Virus record (IMG/VR): IMGVR_UViG_3300049846_001128
Span: 20,741 to 84,740 of that record
Direction: 5' to 3' (one strand)
DNA length: 64,000 nt
Source of the DNA: a virus
Shown here: positions 35,937 through 43,276 of the stretch, piece after piece
How positions within the stretch are numbered: the stretch's first letter is position 1
Layout: each line of letters opens with the position of its first letter
Made by a program: the position numbers and the translations under genes
The notes under the pieces: generated by a model
The model's database searches: none
Told to the model about the DNA's origin: nothing
What the model saw: only the letters and a program-made list of their open reading frames with translations

Positions 35937-36202
35937 TTTTTCCTCATCGCTCTATAGCCACAGGCTGATTCGCAAAGCTCCAAAGTACCAACTGGTAATT
36001 CAGACTCTTTAACTTTTGCGCCACACTTAGGGCATTCTTTATGTTGAGGCTTTACCAACTTTGGTTTTGCCACTGGTTCTTTTTTATCATGTTTTTCAAC
36101 TTCACGTAACTTCTTTTTTAACTTAGCAATTTCATTTTTTAAATCAGCTATTTCTCGTTCCAAAGCGTATTCATGCTCTAAATTTGCTTTGCGGCGGCTC
36201 AT
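35933..36202 (-). CDS. Coiled-coil zinc-ribbon protein
   Basis: This 89-residue protein starts at the ATG overlapping the previous TGA (ATGA); a longer TTG start is less likely. Residues 8-40 form a basic coiled coil (EREIADLKNEIAKLKKKL). The C-terminal third is a zinc ribbon with CPKCGAK and a second pair in LCESACGYR. It may bind nucleic acid or a protein partner. Confidence 0.6.
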   Translation of the reverse strand: MSRRKANLEHEYALEREIADLKNEIAKLKKKLREVEKHDKKEPVAKPKLVKPQHKECPKCGAKVKESELPVGTLELCESACGYRAMRKK

Positions 36203-36462
36203 CCTAGTCCTTTGTTGAATCTGTGATTGTGTTTCTTGACGCAGTAATCTGAACAATAAACCACTGCTGTTCCAGAATTAGACTCATAAATAAATCTATC
36301 AGTGTGTAAGTAGCTATAAATAGTAAAAGCTGCATCTTTAATTCCTAATGGTGCAATCTCAGGCTGGTTGAATACTTTGCCACATTTTGAACAAGTTACA
36401 ACTCCAGAAAGTCTGATGCTAGGAGCTTGATTGGATACTTTTCCTTCTAATATTTTGCTCAT
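36199..36462 (-). CDS. Small zinc-finger protein
   Basis: This 87-residue protein has two Cys pairs, CSKCGK near residue 24 and CSDYC near residue 70, which can bind one zinc. The rest is basic, ending HNHRFNKGLG. It is coupled by ATGA on both sides and has no named family. Confidence 0.6.
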   Translation of the reverse strand: MSKILEGKVSNQAPSIRLSGVVTCSKCGKVFNQPEIAPLGIKDAAFTIYSYLHTDRFIYESNSGTAVVYCSDYCVKKHNHRFNKGLG

Positions 36463-36968
36463 TTAAATTTATACCCCTGTTCGTCAATTCTATGCTCTTC
36501 AAATCTTACCTTACCTTCAGAAATTAGTCTACGAATATTTCTCTGATTCTCACTTAATTGAGAAGTACCCATTTTCATTTCAATAAAAACAATGGATTCG
36601 TCGCCAAAATAAATGTAGTCCACGGGCTGGAATAAGGGCTTAAGCTTTTTATAATCATAAGGAAATTCAGCGTGGAATGGTAAAACTTGCTCAGATATTT
36701 GCCCAAGTCTTACAGCCTTACTTTGCTGCTCCCCTTTGAGTTTTTCAAAGTTGGCAGAAGTTTGTTCTAGTTTGTGAATAAGAGAATTGATTTCAGCCTC
36801 TTTTTTGTCTACAACCTCTCTGAAATGACTCATAGGAATTGTAGTTCCGGGCTGAGGAATTTGCCTCATTAACTCAGCCATTTGTTGAGCCTGATCTGGC
36901 TTAGCCGAAAAGAAATGCGTATATAAGGCGTAAATTAATAAGATAACTATAGCAATCGTGCTAATCAT
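36459..36968 (-). CDS. Membrane-anchored Holliday-junction-resolvase-like nuclease
   Basis: This 169-residue protein has an N-terminal membrane helix (residues 2-20), a coiled-coil linker (about 45-90) and a C-terminal PD-(D/E)XK domain matching the resolvase-related family Endonuc_Holl: Asp117 in PVDYIYFGD, then Glu130-x-Lys132 in VFIEMKMG, then LSENQRNIRRLI. The membrane anchor on a nuclease domain is odd and suggests it acts on DNA at the envelope, for example incoming or degraded host DNA. Confidence 0.7.
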   Translation of the reverse strand: MISTIAIVILLIYALYTHFFSAKPDQAQQMAELMRQIPQPGTTIPMSHFREVVDKKEAEINSLIHKLEQTSANFEKLKGEQQSKAVRLGQISEQVLPFHAEFPYDYKKLKPLFQPVDYIYFGDESIVFIEMKMGTSQLSENQRNIRRLISEGKVRFEEHRIDEQGYKFK

Positions 36969-37147
36969 AATAAAGCCTCAAGTAGCGGAGTTGGACGAAT
37001 AAAATTTGTGGGATATGATAAATAAAATGTTTCTTTAAATGTAACTCGGTTTTTAGTAATTTCTTCAATAGTATAAATTGTACCAATATCAAACCAAGGA
37101 TACATGTTTACTAAAACCTTGTCACCAACTTTAAAACTACTCTGCAT
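36965..37147 (-). CDS. KVGD-AL family small protein, member 3
   Basis: This 60-residue protein has K-V-G-D at 6-9 (SSFKVGDKVLVN) and tail RPTPLLEALL. I chose the ATG at 37147, three codons before the domain; the longer frame begins in the upstream gene. GAGG in the tail codons lies seven bases before the next ATG, which overlaps the stop. Confidence 0.7.
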   Translation of the reverse strand: MQSSFKVGDKVLVNMYPWFDIGTIYTIEEITKNRVTFKETFYLSYPTNFIRPTPLLEALL

Positions 37148-37430
37148 ACACAGCCAAAGGCTCGTAAAAAAATAAGTCAAGCTGTAAGTAAAAAGTACCA
37201 AGATTAATATGTTTCTTGTCTAAATCTGGATTAACGTAGCTAACCACTACAACATCCCCTTCTCTTTTAGCTTCAAAAATTTCACCAGTTAAAAAGGAAT
37301 AGTATATTCCATCAACAGGGCTATAATTTACCGGCTTAGCAAATACTTGTAGAATAAAGTATTTACAAAAAAAGTAAAGGTCAATGGTTTTGGTTGCCGC
37401 CTCTACCACCGTTGCCGTTGTCACTTCCTT
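37137..37430 (-). CDS. Hypothetical protein, start uncertain
   Basis: The open frame runs back to 37505, but the first part overlaps the acidic gene 37381-37671. I give an approximate start among in-frame GTG codons near 37430. The clear coding part begins at FFCKYFILQVFAKPVNYSP and is beta-rich (EGDVVVVSYVN). No family is recognised; it may be a distant relative of the KVGD small proteins without their tail. Confidence 0.4.
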   Translation of the reverse strand, partial: KEVTTATVVEAATKTIDLYFFCKYFILQVFAKPVNYSPVDGIYYSFLTGEIFEAKREGDVVVVSYVNPDLDKKHINLGTFYLQLDLFFYEPLAVYAE

Positions 37431-37671
37431 CACCTTCGTCCCCGTCATCGTCAGCCTCGCTACCAAGCCCTGCAAAGTACTCTTCAAGTTCGTTTTCAAA
37501 ATCAACCTCCATCTGTTTTAAATCAATTAAAGCAAACTTCATTCCACCAAGGTCAAAGCCTGACGCAATGAGGAATTTTTCAAACTCAGCCACAACTTCT
37601 TCCAAACTTTCCGTACTGAAGTTAATAGCAGCTTCGCCTTGTTTGTCTTTTTTCTTAAATGTAAATTTCAT
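37381..37671 (-). CDS. Small protein with acidic Gly/Asn tail
   Basis: This 96-residue protein has a basic N-terminal strand (MKFTFKKKDKQG), a helical middle and a low-complexity end (SEADDDGDEGEGSDNGNGG). Acidic tails of this kind occur on phage DNA-mimic or single-strand-binding proteins, but no OB fold is evident. Function unknown. Confidence 0.55.
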   Translation of the reverse strand: MKFTFKKKDKQGEAAINFSTESLEEVVAEFEKFLIASGFDLGGMKFALIDLKQMEVDFENELEEYFAGLGSEADDDGDEGEGSDNGNGGRGGNQNH

Positions 37672-37844
37672 TAGTTAGCCTTTTTACAAGTATATCGCTC
37701 ACCATCTACAATAACATGCTGAGTTGTTAAAGAAGCTTTTGCAACAAAGCCTTGGTAGAGGATAACACTAAAAATAGAAAATGACAACAAAATAGTTATG
37801 TAAGCTCCGATTAAAAAACTACTAAAACATTTAATAAATTTCAT
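37671..37844 (-). CDS. Small membrane protein
   Basis: This 57-residue protein starts at the ATG overlapping the stop of family member 4 (ATGA). It has a single membrane helix (FLIGAYITILLSFSIFSVIL) and a short periplasmic tail with a Cys (RYTCKKAN). Function unknown. Confidence 0.6.
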   Translation of the reverse strand: MKFIKCFSSFLIGAYITILLSFSIFSVILYQGFVAKASLTTQHVIVDGERYTCKKAN

Positions 37845-38029
37845 TCCAAAGCCTCGATTAAAGGAGTAACTGGAATGGCATGTTTTGGAAGAAAAGCCCA
37901 ATCGTAAACTTCTCCAAAATAATAATGCATTCCATCAAAACTGTTTATTCTCTGAATAGTTCCATTGAAATAAGATAAACCATAATCAGTAGCAGTAATT
38001 AAAACTCTGTCGCCAACATTGAATTTCAT
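37841..38029 (-). CDS. KVGD-AL family small protein, member 4
   Basis: This 62-residue protein has N-V-G-D at 4-7 (MKFNVGDRVLITATD) and tail PVTPLIEALE. ATGA overlaps join it to the DUF3310 fusion upstream and a membrane protein downstream. GAGG in the tail codons lies seven bases before the next ATG. Confidence 0.7.
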   Translation of the reverse strand: MKFNVGDRVLITATDYGLSYFNGTIQRINSFDGMHYYFGEVYDWAFLPKHAIPVTPLIEALE

Positions 38030-38412
38030 TTCTTCGATTCTCTTTCAATTAATTTGTCTAAATAAATTTTAGCTTTTTGCAAATCCTTTACCCCGTCTTT
38101 TTCTTTATATCGCCAGATGTATTTGAAAATATTTCCTTCCAAAAAGTCCATCTCTTGGTCTAAAATAACGTCCCAACACTCAAGCTTACCCTTCTTGTTG
38201 TAACGCTTAGGCTTTTCAATGTCTTCAGAACTAGTGACAGGAATTAAAGGTTCAGCCAACTCCAAGTCACCTACATCAAAAGCTATAGTATGGCAACCAG
38301 TCATATCACACATGTAAACCATGAATTGATTCTTTTCTGGAATATATGATTTAATAACTCCACTTCTAGGGAATACTTCTCTTGTTTTAACATTATCACC
38401 AACTTTAAACAT
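38026..38412 (-). CDS. KVGD domain fused to DUF3310 (member 5)
   Basis: This 128-residue, two-part protein begins MFKVGDNVKTRE, the family domain, running to about residue 58. The second half (GKLECWDVILDQEMDFLEGN, then IFKYIWRYKEKDGVKDLQKA) matches DUF3310, a short phage helical domain often annotated as nucleotide-kinase-like without proof. It lacks the AL tail at its end. The fusion ties the small-protein family to a domain usually found in phage replication regions. Confidence 0.7.
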   Translation of the reverse strand: MFKVGDNVKTREVFPRSGVIKSYIPEKNQFMVYMCDMTGCHTIAFDVGDLELAEPLIPVTSSEDIEKPKRYNKKGKLECWDVILDQEMDFLEGNIFKYIWRYKEKDGVKDLQKAKIYLDKLIERESKK

Positions 38413-38633
38413 TATTCAACTCCTAGACAAATAATAGTCAATAATTGTCTAACTCTTTCTGAACTTAAACCCACAGCGTTTGCTGTTTCTTCAATATTAT
38501 AGCCGCAAAGATAAAGCATTGCAACTCTATATTTTAAAGGATTTTTTGCCCTACCTGCGTACAAAGCCTTTTGAACATGCGCTCGACAAGGGTAGTCATA
38601 TAGTTTCTTATGTAGCCAGAAAATGAACTTCAC
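38412..38633 (-). CDS. Helix-turn-helix protein resembling sigma region 4
   Basis: This 73-residue protein starts at GTG (GTGA overlap). The C-terminal half (YRVAMLYLCGYNIEETANAV, then GLSSERVRQLL) has the sigma-70 region 4 helix-turn-helix pattern that reads -35 elements. It has no other sigma regions. It could redirect host RNA polymerase to phage promoters or be an anti-sigma-like or DNA-binding protein. Confidence 0.6.
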   Translation of the reverse strand: MKFIFWLHKKLYDYPCRAHVQKALYAGRAKNPLKYRVAMLYLCGYNIEETANAVGLSSERVRQLLTIICLGVE

Positions 38634-38809
38634 AACAAAGCCTCCATTAAAGGTGTTAAAGGTATTAATCTATCCAGCTCACAGTACCAAGTTAAGCCAG
38701 TGTAATAACTTGTTACAACAACCCAGCCAGATTTATCACTACTAGTAGGAAAATACTCCACAATCTCAGGAATCATGTCTGAGTGAAGTGGGAGGTAAAC
38801 CATTTTCAT
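38630..38809 (-). CDS. KVGD-AL family small protein, member 6 (tail conserved, N-terminus diverged)
   Basis: This 59-residue protein starts MKMVYLPLHSDM and ends PLTPLMEALL. It lacks K-V-G-D but keeps the WVVVTSYYTGLTWYCELDRL strand pattern of the family. Its start overlaps the metallopeptidase stop (TAATG) and its stop overlaps the next GTG. GGAGG in the tail codons is seven bases before that GTG. Confidence 0.65.
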   Translation of the reverse strand: MKMVYLPLHSDMIPEIVEYFPTSSDKSGWVVVTSYYTGLTWYCELDRLIPLTPLMEALL

Positions 38810-39141
38810 TACTCGCTCTGAAACTTTTCGGCAATCCTATCCGACCATACGATAATGTCTGGAACATGGTATCCGATAATACTACACATCGTTTCTTCAA
38901 CCTGATCTGGCGTTAAGTCACTGCTTGTAGTTAAAGACATGTGATATAATACATGTCCAAGTTCATGTCGAATATCTATTAAAGTCCAGTCTGATTTTCT
39001 AAAATGCACTTCATAATTAGGAGGCATCGTAACTCCCGGTCGATCCCCGCCATCTCCGTTATGTAGCTTATTAAACTTAGCATCAGAAAGAAGTTTAAAC
39101 TTCCAATCTCTACCTTTTATATTAAGCGTTATTTCTTTCAT
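38809..39141 (-). CDS. Small zinc metallopeptidase-like protein
   Basis: This 110-residue protein contains HELGH (His59, Glu60, His63), followed at residues 82-83 by Glu-Glu in QVEETMCSI, suiting a gluzincin-type third ligand. It resembles minimal ImmA/IrrE-like or phage metallopeptidases. No signal peptide, so cytoplasmic. Possible role is cleaving a host repressor or immunity protein, which is inference. Confidence 0.65.
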   Translation of the reverse strand: MKEITLNIKGRDWKFKLLSDAKFNKLHNGDGGDRPGVTMPPNYEVHFRKSDWTLIDIRHELGHVLYHMSLTTSSDLTPDQVEETMCSIIGYHVPDIIVWSDRIAEKFQSE

Positions 39142-39142
39142 A

Positions 39143-39952
39143 CTATTTCTTCTTTTTTTGTGCAGCCTCGTAAGCCCTAACTGCAGAAGCTACAACTTCA
39201 GTCTTATCAAATTTAGCCAAGTTTAGGAAAAGTTCTTCAGTGGCTAACACATCAAAATTATTGTAGCGTTCCATTGATTTCCACGCTTTGATATTACCTT
39301 TCAAGCATTCGTCCCAAAGCTTAAACCCAGAAAACTCCTCATGATCTTGTTTCTTGTATTTAGTGTTAAACTTCTTAGACATGTACTCAAGCTTGTTTGA
39401 AGTAAATGCAAAGTGTTTTTTAGCCAGTAGGTAAGTATCTATCTTTTTATACTCACTTGGAACTCCTAAACCATTCTCCAAAAACTTAGCGTTGAGTTTC
39501 TTTAAATCGAAAGCCGTGGAGTTTTGCCCCAAGATTATATCAGCCTCGTCCATAAGTTTCCACAAAGGCTTTAGCAAATCTTTGTCATTTTGAATAGAGT
39601 CGCCTTTTTTTGACCTTTGATCTTTATACATAACTTTGTCGTTGTGTAACCATTTAGCTGTCCAAGAGAGTACAAACCAGTCCCGCTTAATCATGTTCAA
39701 AGGAATAGATTGATCGTATAGTCCCCAATGATAGGAAATCATTGGAGCGGTTTCAATGTCTAAAACTAGAACTTTAGGCAAGTCCTTTTCAATTTCCATA
39801 CCGTGAGTGTCAATACAGTGCTTTATAGAATCTGGAGTTCTTTTTTGCTGAAACTTGGCATTAAAAGCCTTAGCTATTTCAAACCTAGAATAGCCTTTTT
39901 TATATTGCTTTAGAACAAACTTTATCTCTCTAGGGTTCCAAGGTTGTTTCAT
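39143..39952 (-). CDS. RNase H-fold 3'-5' exonuclease with N-terminal Myb/HTH-like segment
   Basis: In this 269-residue protein, residues 1-50 (PWNPREIKFVLKQYKKGYSR, then FEIAKAFN) look like a Myb/SANT or HTH unit. From residue 58 it has a DnaQ/YprB-like fold: VLVLDIETAP (Exo I Asp, Glu), ILGQNSTAFDLKKLN (Exo II) and MERYNNFDVLATEEL (Exo III Asp). It should trim DNA or RNA 3' ends with two metals. The polymerase has its own proofreading domain, so this is a separate exonuclease for repair, recombination or host DNA breakdown. Confidence 0.75.
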   Translation of the reverse strand: MKQPWNPREIKFVLKQYKKGYSRFEIAKAFNAKFQQKRTPDSIKHCIDTHGMEIEKDLPKVLVLDIETAPMISYHWGLYDQSIPLNMIKRDWFVLSWTAKWLHNDKVMYKDQRSKKGDSIQNDKDLLKPLWKLMDEADIILGQNSTAFDLKKLNAKFLENGLGVPSEYKKIDTYLLAKKHFAFTSNKLEYMSKKFNTKYKKQDHEEFSGFKLWDECLKGNIKAWKSMERYNNFDVLATEELFLNLAKFDKTEVVASAVRAYEAAQKKKK

Positions 39953-39960
39953 TTGTTTCC

Positions 39961-40260
39961 TTATAATAAAGATTTTAATAAATCCGAAATTGGCTTAAGC
40001 CTTTTTTGCGGATAGTAGTTGTAGTATATGTTAGTATTATTTTTATTTAATGGCAAGCATAAATATTCATAAGGCTTTGCTTTTGGTGAAATATGAATAA
40101 CTTCACACATTTCCCCATCTAGTAATACAATGTCCCCGAGTTTATATTTAGGCTTTATGAGTTTCTTATAAAGCCAGTAGTAAGCTTCTCTTAAAGGTCT
40201 GTAATGGACTGCTATAATATTAACCAAGAGTAAAATGGCTGTAAGATGGAGAATGTTCAA
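39961..40260 (-). CDS. KVGD-AL family protein with membrane anchor, member 7
   Basis: This 99-residue protein starts at TTG (TTGA overlap). An N-terminal membrane helix (LHLTAILLLVNIIAVHY) and a basic linker precede a family domain KYKLGDIVLLDG and the tail PISDLLKSLL. It places the family domain on the cytoplasmic side of the membrane. The tail is retained although the next gene starts eight bases later with its own TAAGGA. Confidence 0.6.
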   Translation of the reverse strand: MNILHLTAILLLVNIIAVHYRPLREAYYWLYKKLIKPKYKLGDIVLLDGEMCEVIHISPKAKPYEYLCLPLNKNNTNIYYNYYPQKRLKPISDLLKSLL

Positions 40261-40388
40261 AGCTTATTCCCCAATAGAGTTAAAGTGGCAAGAAGCGTAA
40301 TGGCTTGAATTACAACCTGAGCAAATTGTAACTTTGCTTGGAACTTTTGGAGCTTGACCCTTTCTGACTGGTAATCGTGATGTTCCAT
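40257..40388 (-). CDS. Small membrane protein, 43 residues
   Basis: The ATG overlaps the upstream TAA (TAATG) and the TGA overlaps the next TTG, filling an otherwise empty gap. The first half is charged (MEHHDYQSERVKLQKFQAK) and the second a membrane helix (FAQVVIQAITLLATLTLLG). Function unknown. Confidence 0.55.
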   Translation of the reverse strand: MEHHDYQSERVKLQKFQAKLQFAQVVIQAITLLATLTLLGNKL

Positions 40389-40597
40389 TATAGTAAAGCC
40401 TCCATCAAAGGAGTTAGAGGAATCCAAGGTTCTGATAAAAATGTCTCAACTACCCAACTAAGGTTTGTTACGGCTCCATAATTATAGCACAGTTTGAAAT
40501 CTACCACTGTAGTGCGTAAAGCAGTTATAACACAAGTGTCTATAGCTTTAGTTTGCGAGTTAACCCTATAATAACGTTTTCCAACTAATAATTCCAT
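40388..40597 (-). CDS. KVGD-AL family small protein, member 8
   Basis: This 69-residue protein starts MELLVGKRYYRV, with V-G-K in place of V-G-D, and ends PLTPLMEALL. It is close to member 14 (VGQKYYRYI) in sequence. Its start overlaps the M15 peptidase end by 13 bases. Confidence 0.7.
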   Translation of the reverse strand: MELLVGKRYYRVNSQTKAIDTCVITALRTTVVDFKLCYNYGAVTNLSWVVETFLSEPWIPLTPLMEALL

Positions 40598-40971
40598 CTT
40601 CGCTTCTTCCCAACTCTTAAGTCAACGTGGACAAATCCTTTATTCCGTCCGTCACCAACGGCTTCAAAGTATTTTTCGCACAATAAATATAATTTGTCAA
40701 GCTTTTCTTTTGAGCTTACTGTTGGGCGAATGTCAACGGCTTTTCCAAGGCAATGCTGACTGGAAGGTGCTCCACCAATTTGCTTATTGTAAGCAGGAGA
40801 GCGATAACCAGAGGTAATTGTTAGAGACTCCCCGAATTCTTCTCTAAGTTTATCAAGTTTGTCAATCAGCTCTTGCTCAATGAAAAACTCTTTGTCAGAG
40901 CCGTTTTCAAACTCTTTGGTTGAGAAGTATTTTCCAAGTTTTTTATACTGACCTTTTTTCCAACAAATCAT
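40585..40971 (-). CDS. M15-type peptidoglycan peptidase (VanY/endolysin-like)
   Basis: This 128-residue protein has the M15 metallopeptidase ligands: SSQHCLGKAVDI (His73, Asp80) and GFVHVDLR (His115, Asp117), preceded by TSGYRSPAYN. These enzymes cut D-Ala-D-Ala or L-Ala-D-Glu bonds in peptidoglycan. It has no signal peptide, as for many endolysins. It lies in the early block, away from the late lysozyme, so the phage encodes two wall enzymes cutting different bonds. Confidence 0.8.
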   Translation of the reverse strand: MICWKKGQYKKLGKYFSTKEFENGSDKEFFIEQELIDKLDKLREEFGESLTITSGYRSPAYNKQIGGAPSSQHCLGKAVDIRPTVSSKEKLDKLYLLCEKYFEAVGDGRNKGFVHVDLRVGKKRRWNY

Positions 40972-41156
40972 ACCAATGTCTCAATTAATGGAGTAGCTAA
41001 TATAAATCTGTGAATGTTCCAATTAGATTCTACTTCAACTAAGCTAATTAATTCATATTCCTCACTAAACACGCTTTCAATTGTATATACTTCTCCTAAA
41101 AATAAATAAGTATTGTGTGGTTTTATACAAATTACTCTATCTCCGACTTTGAACAT
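40968..41156 (-). CDS. KVGD-AL family small protein, member 9
   Basis: This 62-residue protein starts MFKVGDRVICIK and ends LATPLIETLV. Its last codon overlaps the start of the M15 gene (ATGA), and its start overlaps the upstream gene by 20 bases. Confidence 0.7.
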   Translation of the reverse strand: MFKVGDRVICIKPHNTYLFLGEVYTIESVFSEEYELISLVEVESNWNIHRFILATPLIETLV

Positions 41157-42018
41157 CTTTAAGTATCCTATGAAATGGGTGATTTTCTGGGTAATAAGCC
41201 TTAAAAAGCTCTACCTCCCAACTCTCTCCTAGCCTGTTGTTATTTGTGTAATTATAAAATTGTTTTGCCAGTTTTGTCAAGAAAGTTTCTGTCTCTGTTA
41301 ACTCAAGGAATCTAAACCGAAACCACCAGAGAACTTTTGTTGAAGTATTATCTTTCTTAACACTGGCTAAGAAGGCTGCGAGAAAGAAAGCCACAGACTG
41401 TATAAAAGAACACTTCCTACCAATGCCACTAAGATAGATAACAAAATTAGTGACAGAATGCTTAAAAAAGATAGGGTAAAACCTAGGATGGTTTCTAACA
41501 GCTTTCCTAAGCCCTGTTTCCAGCTTTTCATAAGAACGAGCCTCCGTAAAATATGCTTTTAAATCCTTCCAAAAACCAGCCTTAAAAACGCTTGCCGAGC
41601 TATCTATAAGTTCATAGCCGGGAACGTCACAAAAGCGGTTATTGGTCATTTGTGCGTGTTCTACAATATGTTCGTTAGACTTTAAATCCCCAGCGCACCA
41701 GTTGGTGAAGCAAGCCCCAGTTATTTCGTCAAAAGAAACTGGAACAAAGTTAGGCTTACCGTCCTTTTGTTTGAATCGGTACGGAACTGGATGGCGAGAG
41801 TAAAGCCCGGGATAGTTATCAACTTGGCAGGAAGAAATTGCCTTACGCAATGAGTCAAAGTCTGAGCTTTGAAAATTCCCAATAAGCCTCTGAAGAATGG
41901 CTAATTCTCCAGTGTAGAGTAGTTGATTATTAGTAGAAGCTTCTCCACCATTAACAGGCTTTAAATCCATTCTTCCAAGGTTGTCTTTATAGTATTCAAT
42001 AGTTGTTTCTAAGTCCAT
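41137..42018 (-). CDS. Hypothetical protein, 293 residues
   Basis: I chose the ATG at 42018 with TAAGGAA upstream; the longer frame runs back into member 10. The protein has conserved-looking aromatic and His-rich stretches (YSRHPVPYRFKQKDG near residue 75) and a hydrophobic segment near 210 (FIQSVAFFLAAFLASV). No domain is recognised. It is one of the largest unassigned early genes. Confidence 0.6.
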   Translation of the reverse strand: MDLETTIEYYKDNLGRMDLKPVNGGEASTNNQLLYTGELAILQRLIGNFQSSDFDSLRKAISSCQVDNYPGLYSRHPVPYRFKQKDGKPNFVPVSFDEITGACFTNWCAGDLKSNEHIVEHAQMTNNRFCDVPGYELIDSSASVFKAGFWKDLKAYFTEARSYEKLETGLRKAVRNHPRFYPIFFKHSVTNFVIYLSGIGRKCSFIQSVAFFLAAFLASVKKDNTSTKVLWWFRFRFLELTETETFLTKLAKQFYNYTNNNRLGESWEVELFKAYYPENHPFHRILKDVQSRR

Positions 42019-42025
42019 AAATTCC

Positions 42026-42229
42026 TTAAAGAAGAGCCTTTTCAAGGTCAGAAAGCTCTCTAACTTTGGTGTCACTTCTAGTGGAGCTGAGTGGAATAAC
42101 TGTATCTAAATGATAAGGTTTAGGACGTCCTAGCCACTCTATAACATACATGTCTTCTTTTTGTATTTCTAAAATGACATACTCAATATGGTGTGCAGCG
42201 CATAGATAAACTTCTCCGACTTTTTTCAT
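42026..42229 (-). CDS. KVGD-AL family small protein, member 10
   Basis: This 67-residue protein starts MKKVGEVYLCAAHH and ends ELSDLEKALL. The next ATG is seven bases beyond the stop with its own TAAGGAA, so the tail is kept without an overlapping gene start. Confidence 0.7.
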   Translation of the reverse strand: MKKVGEVYLCAAHHIEYVILEIQKEDMYVIEWLGRPKPYHLDTVIPLSSTRSDTKVRELSDLEKALL

Positions 42230-42237
42230 AAGCCCTC

Positions 42238-42444
42238 CTAAATCAATGCTAGCATAAGTTCAGAAGCTTGTCCAACATATTTGTCGTATTGCATGGCATG
42301 AACTGGGAATTGCTCAGCTCCAACATCCATTGTCCAATAGACTGTAACCCAGCCGTTTAGTTCGTCAATGTCTAAAACAATGTACTCGCCAATAACTTCT
42401 CCGTCAAAAGTCTCTTGGTAAATCCCGTGTAAAATTGGTTTCAC
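42238..42444 (-). CDS. KVGD-AL family small protein, member 11 (diverged)
   Basis: This 68-residue protein starts at GTG sharing its G with the upstream TAG. The beta-strand core (GEYIVLDIDELNGWVTVYW) fits the family and the tail is QASELMLALI, but the K-V-G-D is replaced by LHGIYQE. The next gene has its own AGGAGGG. Confidence 0.6.
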   Translation of the reverse strand: MKPILHGIYQETFDGEVIGEYIVLDIDELNGWVTVYWTMDVGAEQFPVHAMQYDKYVGQASELMLALI

Positions 42445-42866
42445 TAAAACTCCAAAGCTAAGCCAAGTCCGACTTGCTTCTTAGTGTTAACACTTCCAGC
42501 AATACTAAGGTTGCCGAAAAATGGCACAATTGCTACGGCTTCTGCGTGAGTTTGACTTAATGCGTCAATATCTTTCACGGCAAGTAAGCCAAGAGTTACA
42601 CCTTTTCCAGACTTTGCCACGATTGATTTGTCAGTCTTAGTTTCTTTCTTTGTAGAAGTGTCTTCTGTAATAGTTGTGTCAGTGATTTCAGTTCCATCAG
42701 GCTTTTTAGTTTTCTTACTCACGACTTTCTTCTTGGTTTCTTTTTTCTCAACTTCTACACGTTTTTCTACAACTTTAGTAATAACTTTCGGAGATGGTTG
42801 TAGTACATAACGTCCAACAAGAAGAGAGACAGCGGCAATAATTGCGTAGACTTTTAAGTTTTTCAT
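42444..42866 (-). CDS. Inner-membrane-anchored envelope protein with C-terminal beta signature
   Basis: This 140-residue protein has an N-terminal membrane helix (YAIIAAVSLLVGRYVL), a long Lys/Thr/Glu linker (KRVEVEKKETKKKVVSKKTK) that can span the periplasm, and a beta-rich end closing in VGLGLALEF. A final aromatic residue after alternating hydrophobics resembles the outer-membrane beta signal. The layout parallels 43277-43780 and could belong to a spanin-like lysis pair. Not proven. Confidence 0.55.
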   Translation of the reverse strand: MKNLKVYAIIAAVSLLVGRYVLQPSPKVITKVVEKRVEVEKKETKKKVVSKKTKKPDGTEITDTTITEDTSTKKETKTDKSIVAKSGKGVTLGLLAVKDIDALSQTHAEAVAIVPFFGNLSIAGSVNTKKQVGLGLALEF

Positions 42867-43276
42867 AAATTCTCCAAATAATATTCTTTGTTTGGGATAA
42901 AGCAATCCCTAACTTCCCAAGGTGCCAAAACTCTCCAAAACATTAAAGAGTGTGGACAACCAGCAGTATAACCGGGATCGTGTCCTAAGTCAAGCTCGCA
43001 ATGTCCAAGTTCGTGCCACAGGGTAATTTGCTTTTGTTCTTCAGAATACAAATTCCACCAATACGGATTAATTGTTATTTCTTTATAACCGTCCGAGCGT
43101 TTCTCACAAAACCCAGCAAAGCCTTTATCCATTTTCTTAAAAATTATAGAACTTCTAATATTAAGGTTATAAGTTTGCTCAAACTGCTCAGCGTAAGAAG
43201 AAAAGGCTGGATCAATTTTCTGCTTTGGTATTTTAGTACCGCAACTTGCTATAAGAATAATTGCCAGCCATTTCAT
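42863..43276 (-). CDS. Lipoprotein zinc metalloprotease
   Basis: This 137-residue protein has a short signal with lipobox LIASC (Cys12), so it should be lipid-anchored. The motif WHELGHCELDLGHD gives His88, Glu89, His92 and a third likely ligand His99, a spacing between classical zincin classes that occurs in small bacterial lipoprotein metallopeptidases. The C-terminal part has three Cys. It probably acts in the periplasm on host envelope proteins. Confidence 0.7.
   Translation of the reverse strand: MKWLAIILIASCGTKIPKQKIDPAFSSYAEQFEQTYNLNIRSSIIFKKMDKGFAGFCEKRSDGYKEITINPYWWNLYSEEQKQITLWHELGHCELDLGHDPGYTAGCPHSLMFWRVLAPWEVRDCFIPNKEYYLENL

Noticed and set aside
37394-37678. Plus-strand Pro/Ser-rich frame
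   Set aside because: It is the antisense shadow of the acidic Gly/Asp tail gene on the minus strand.
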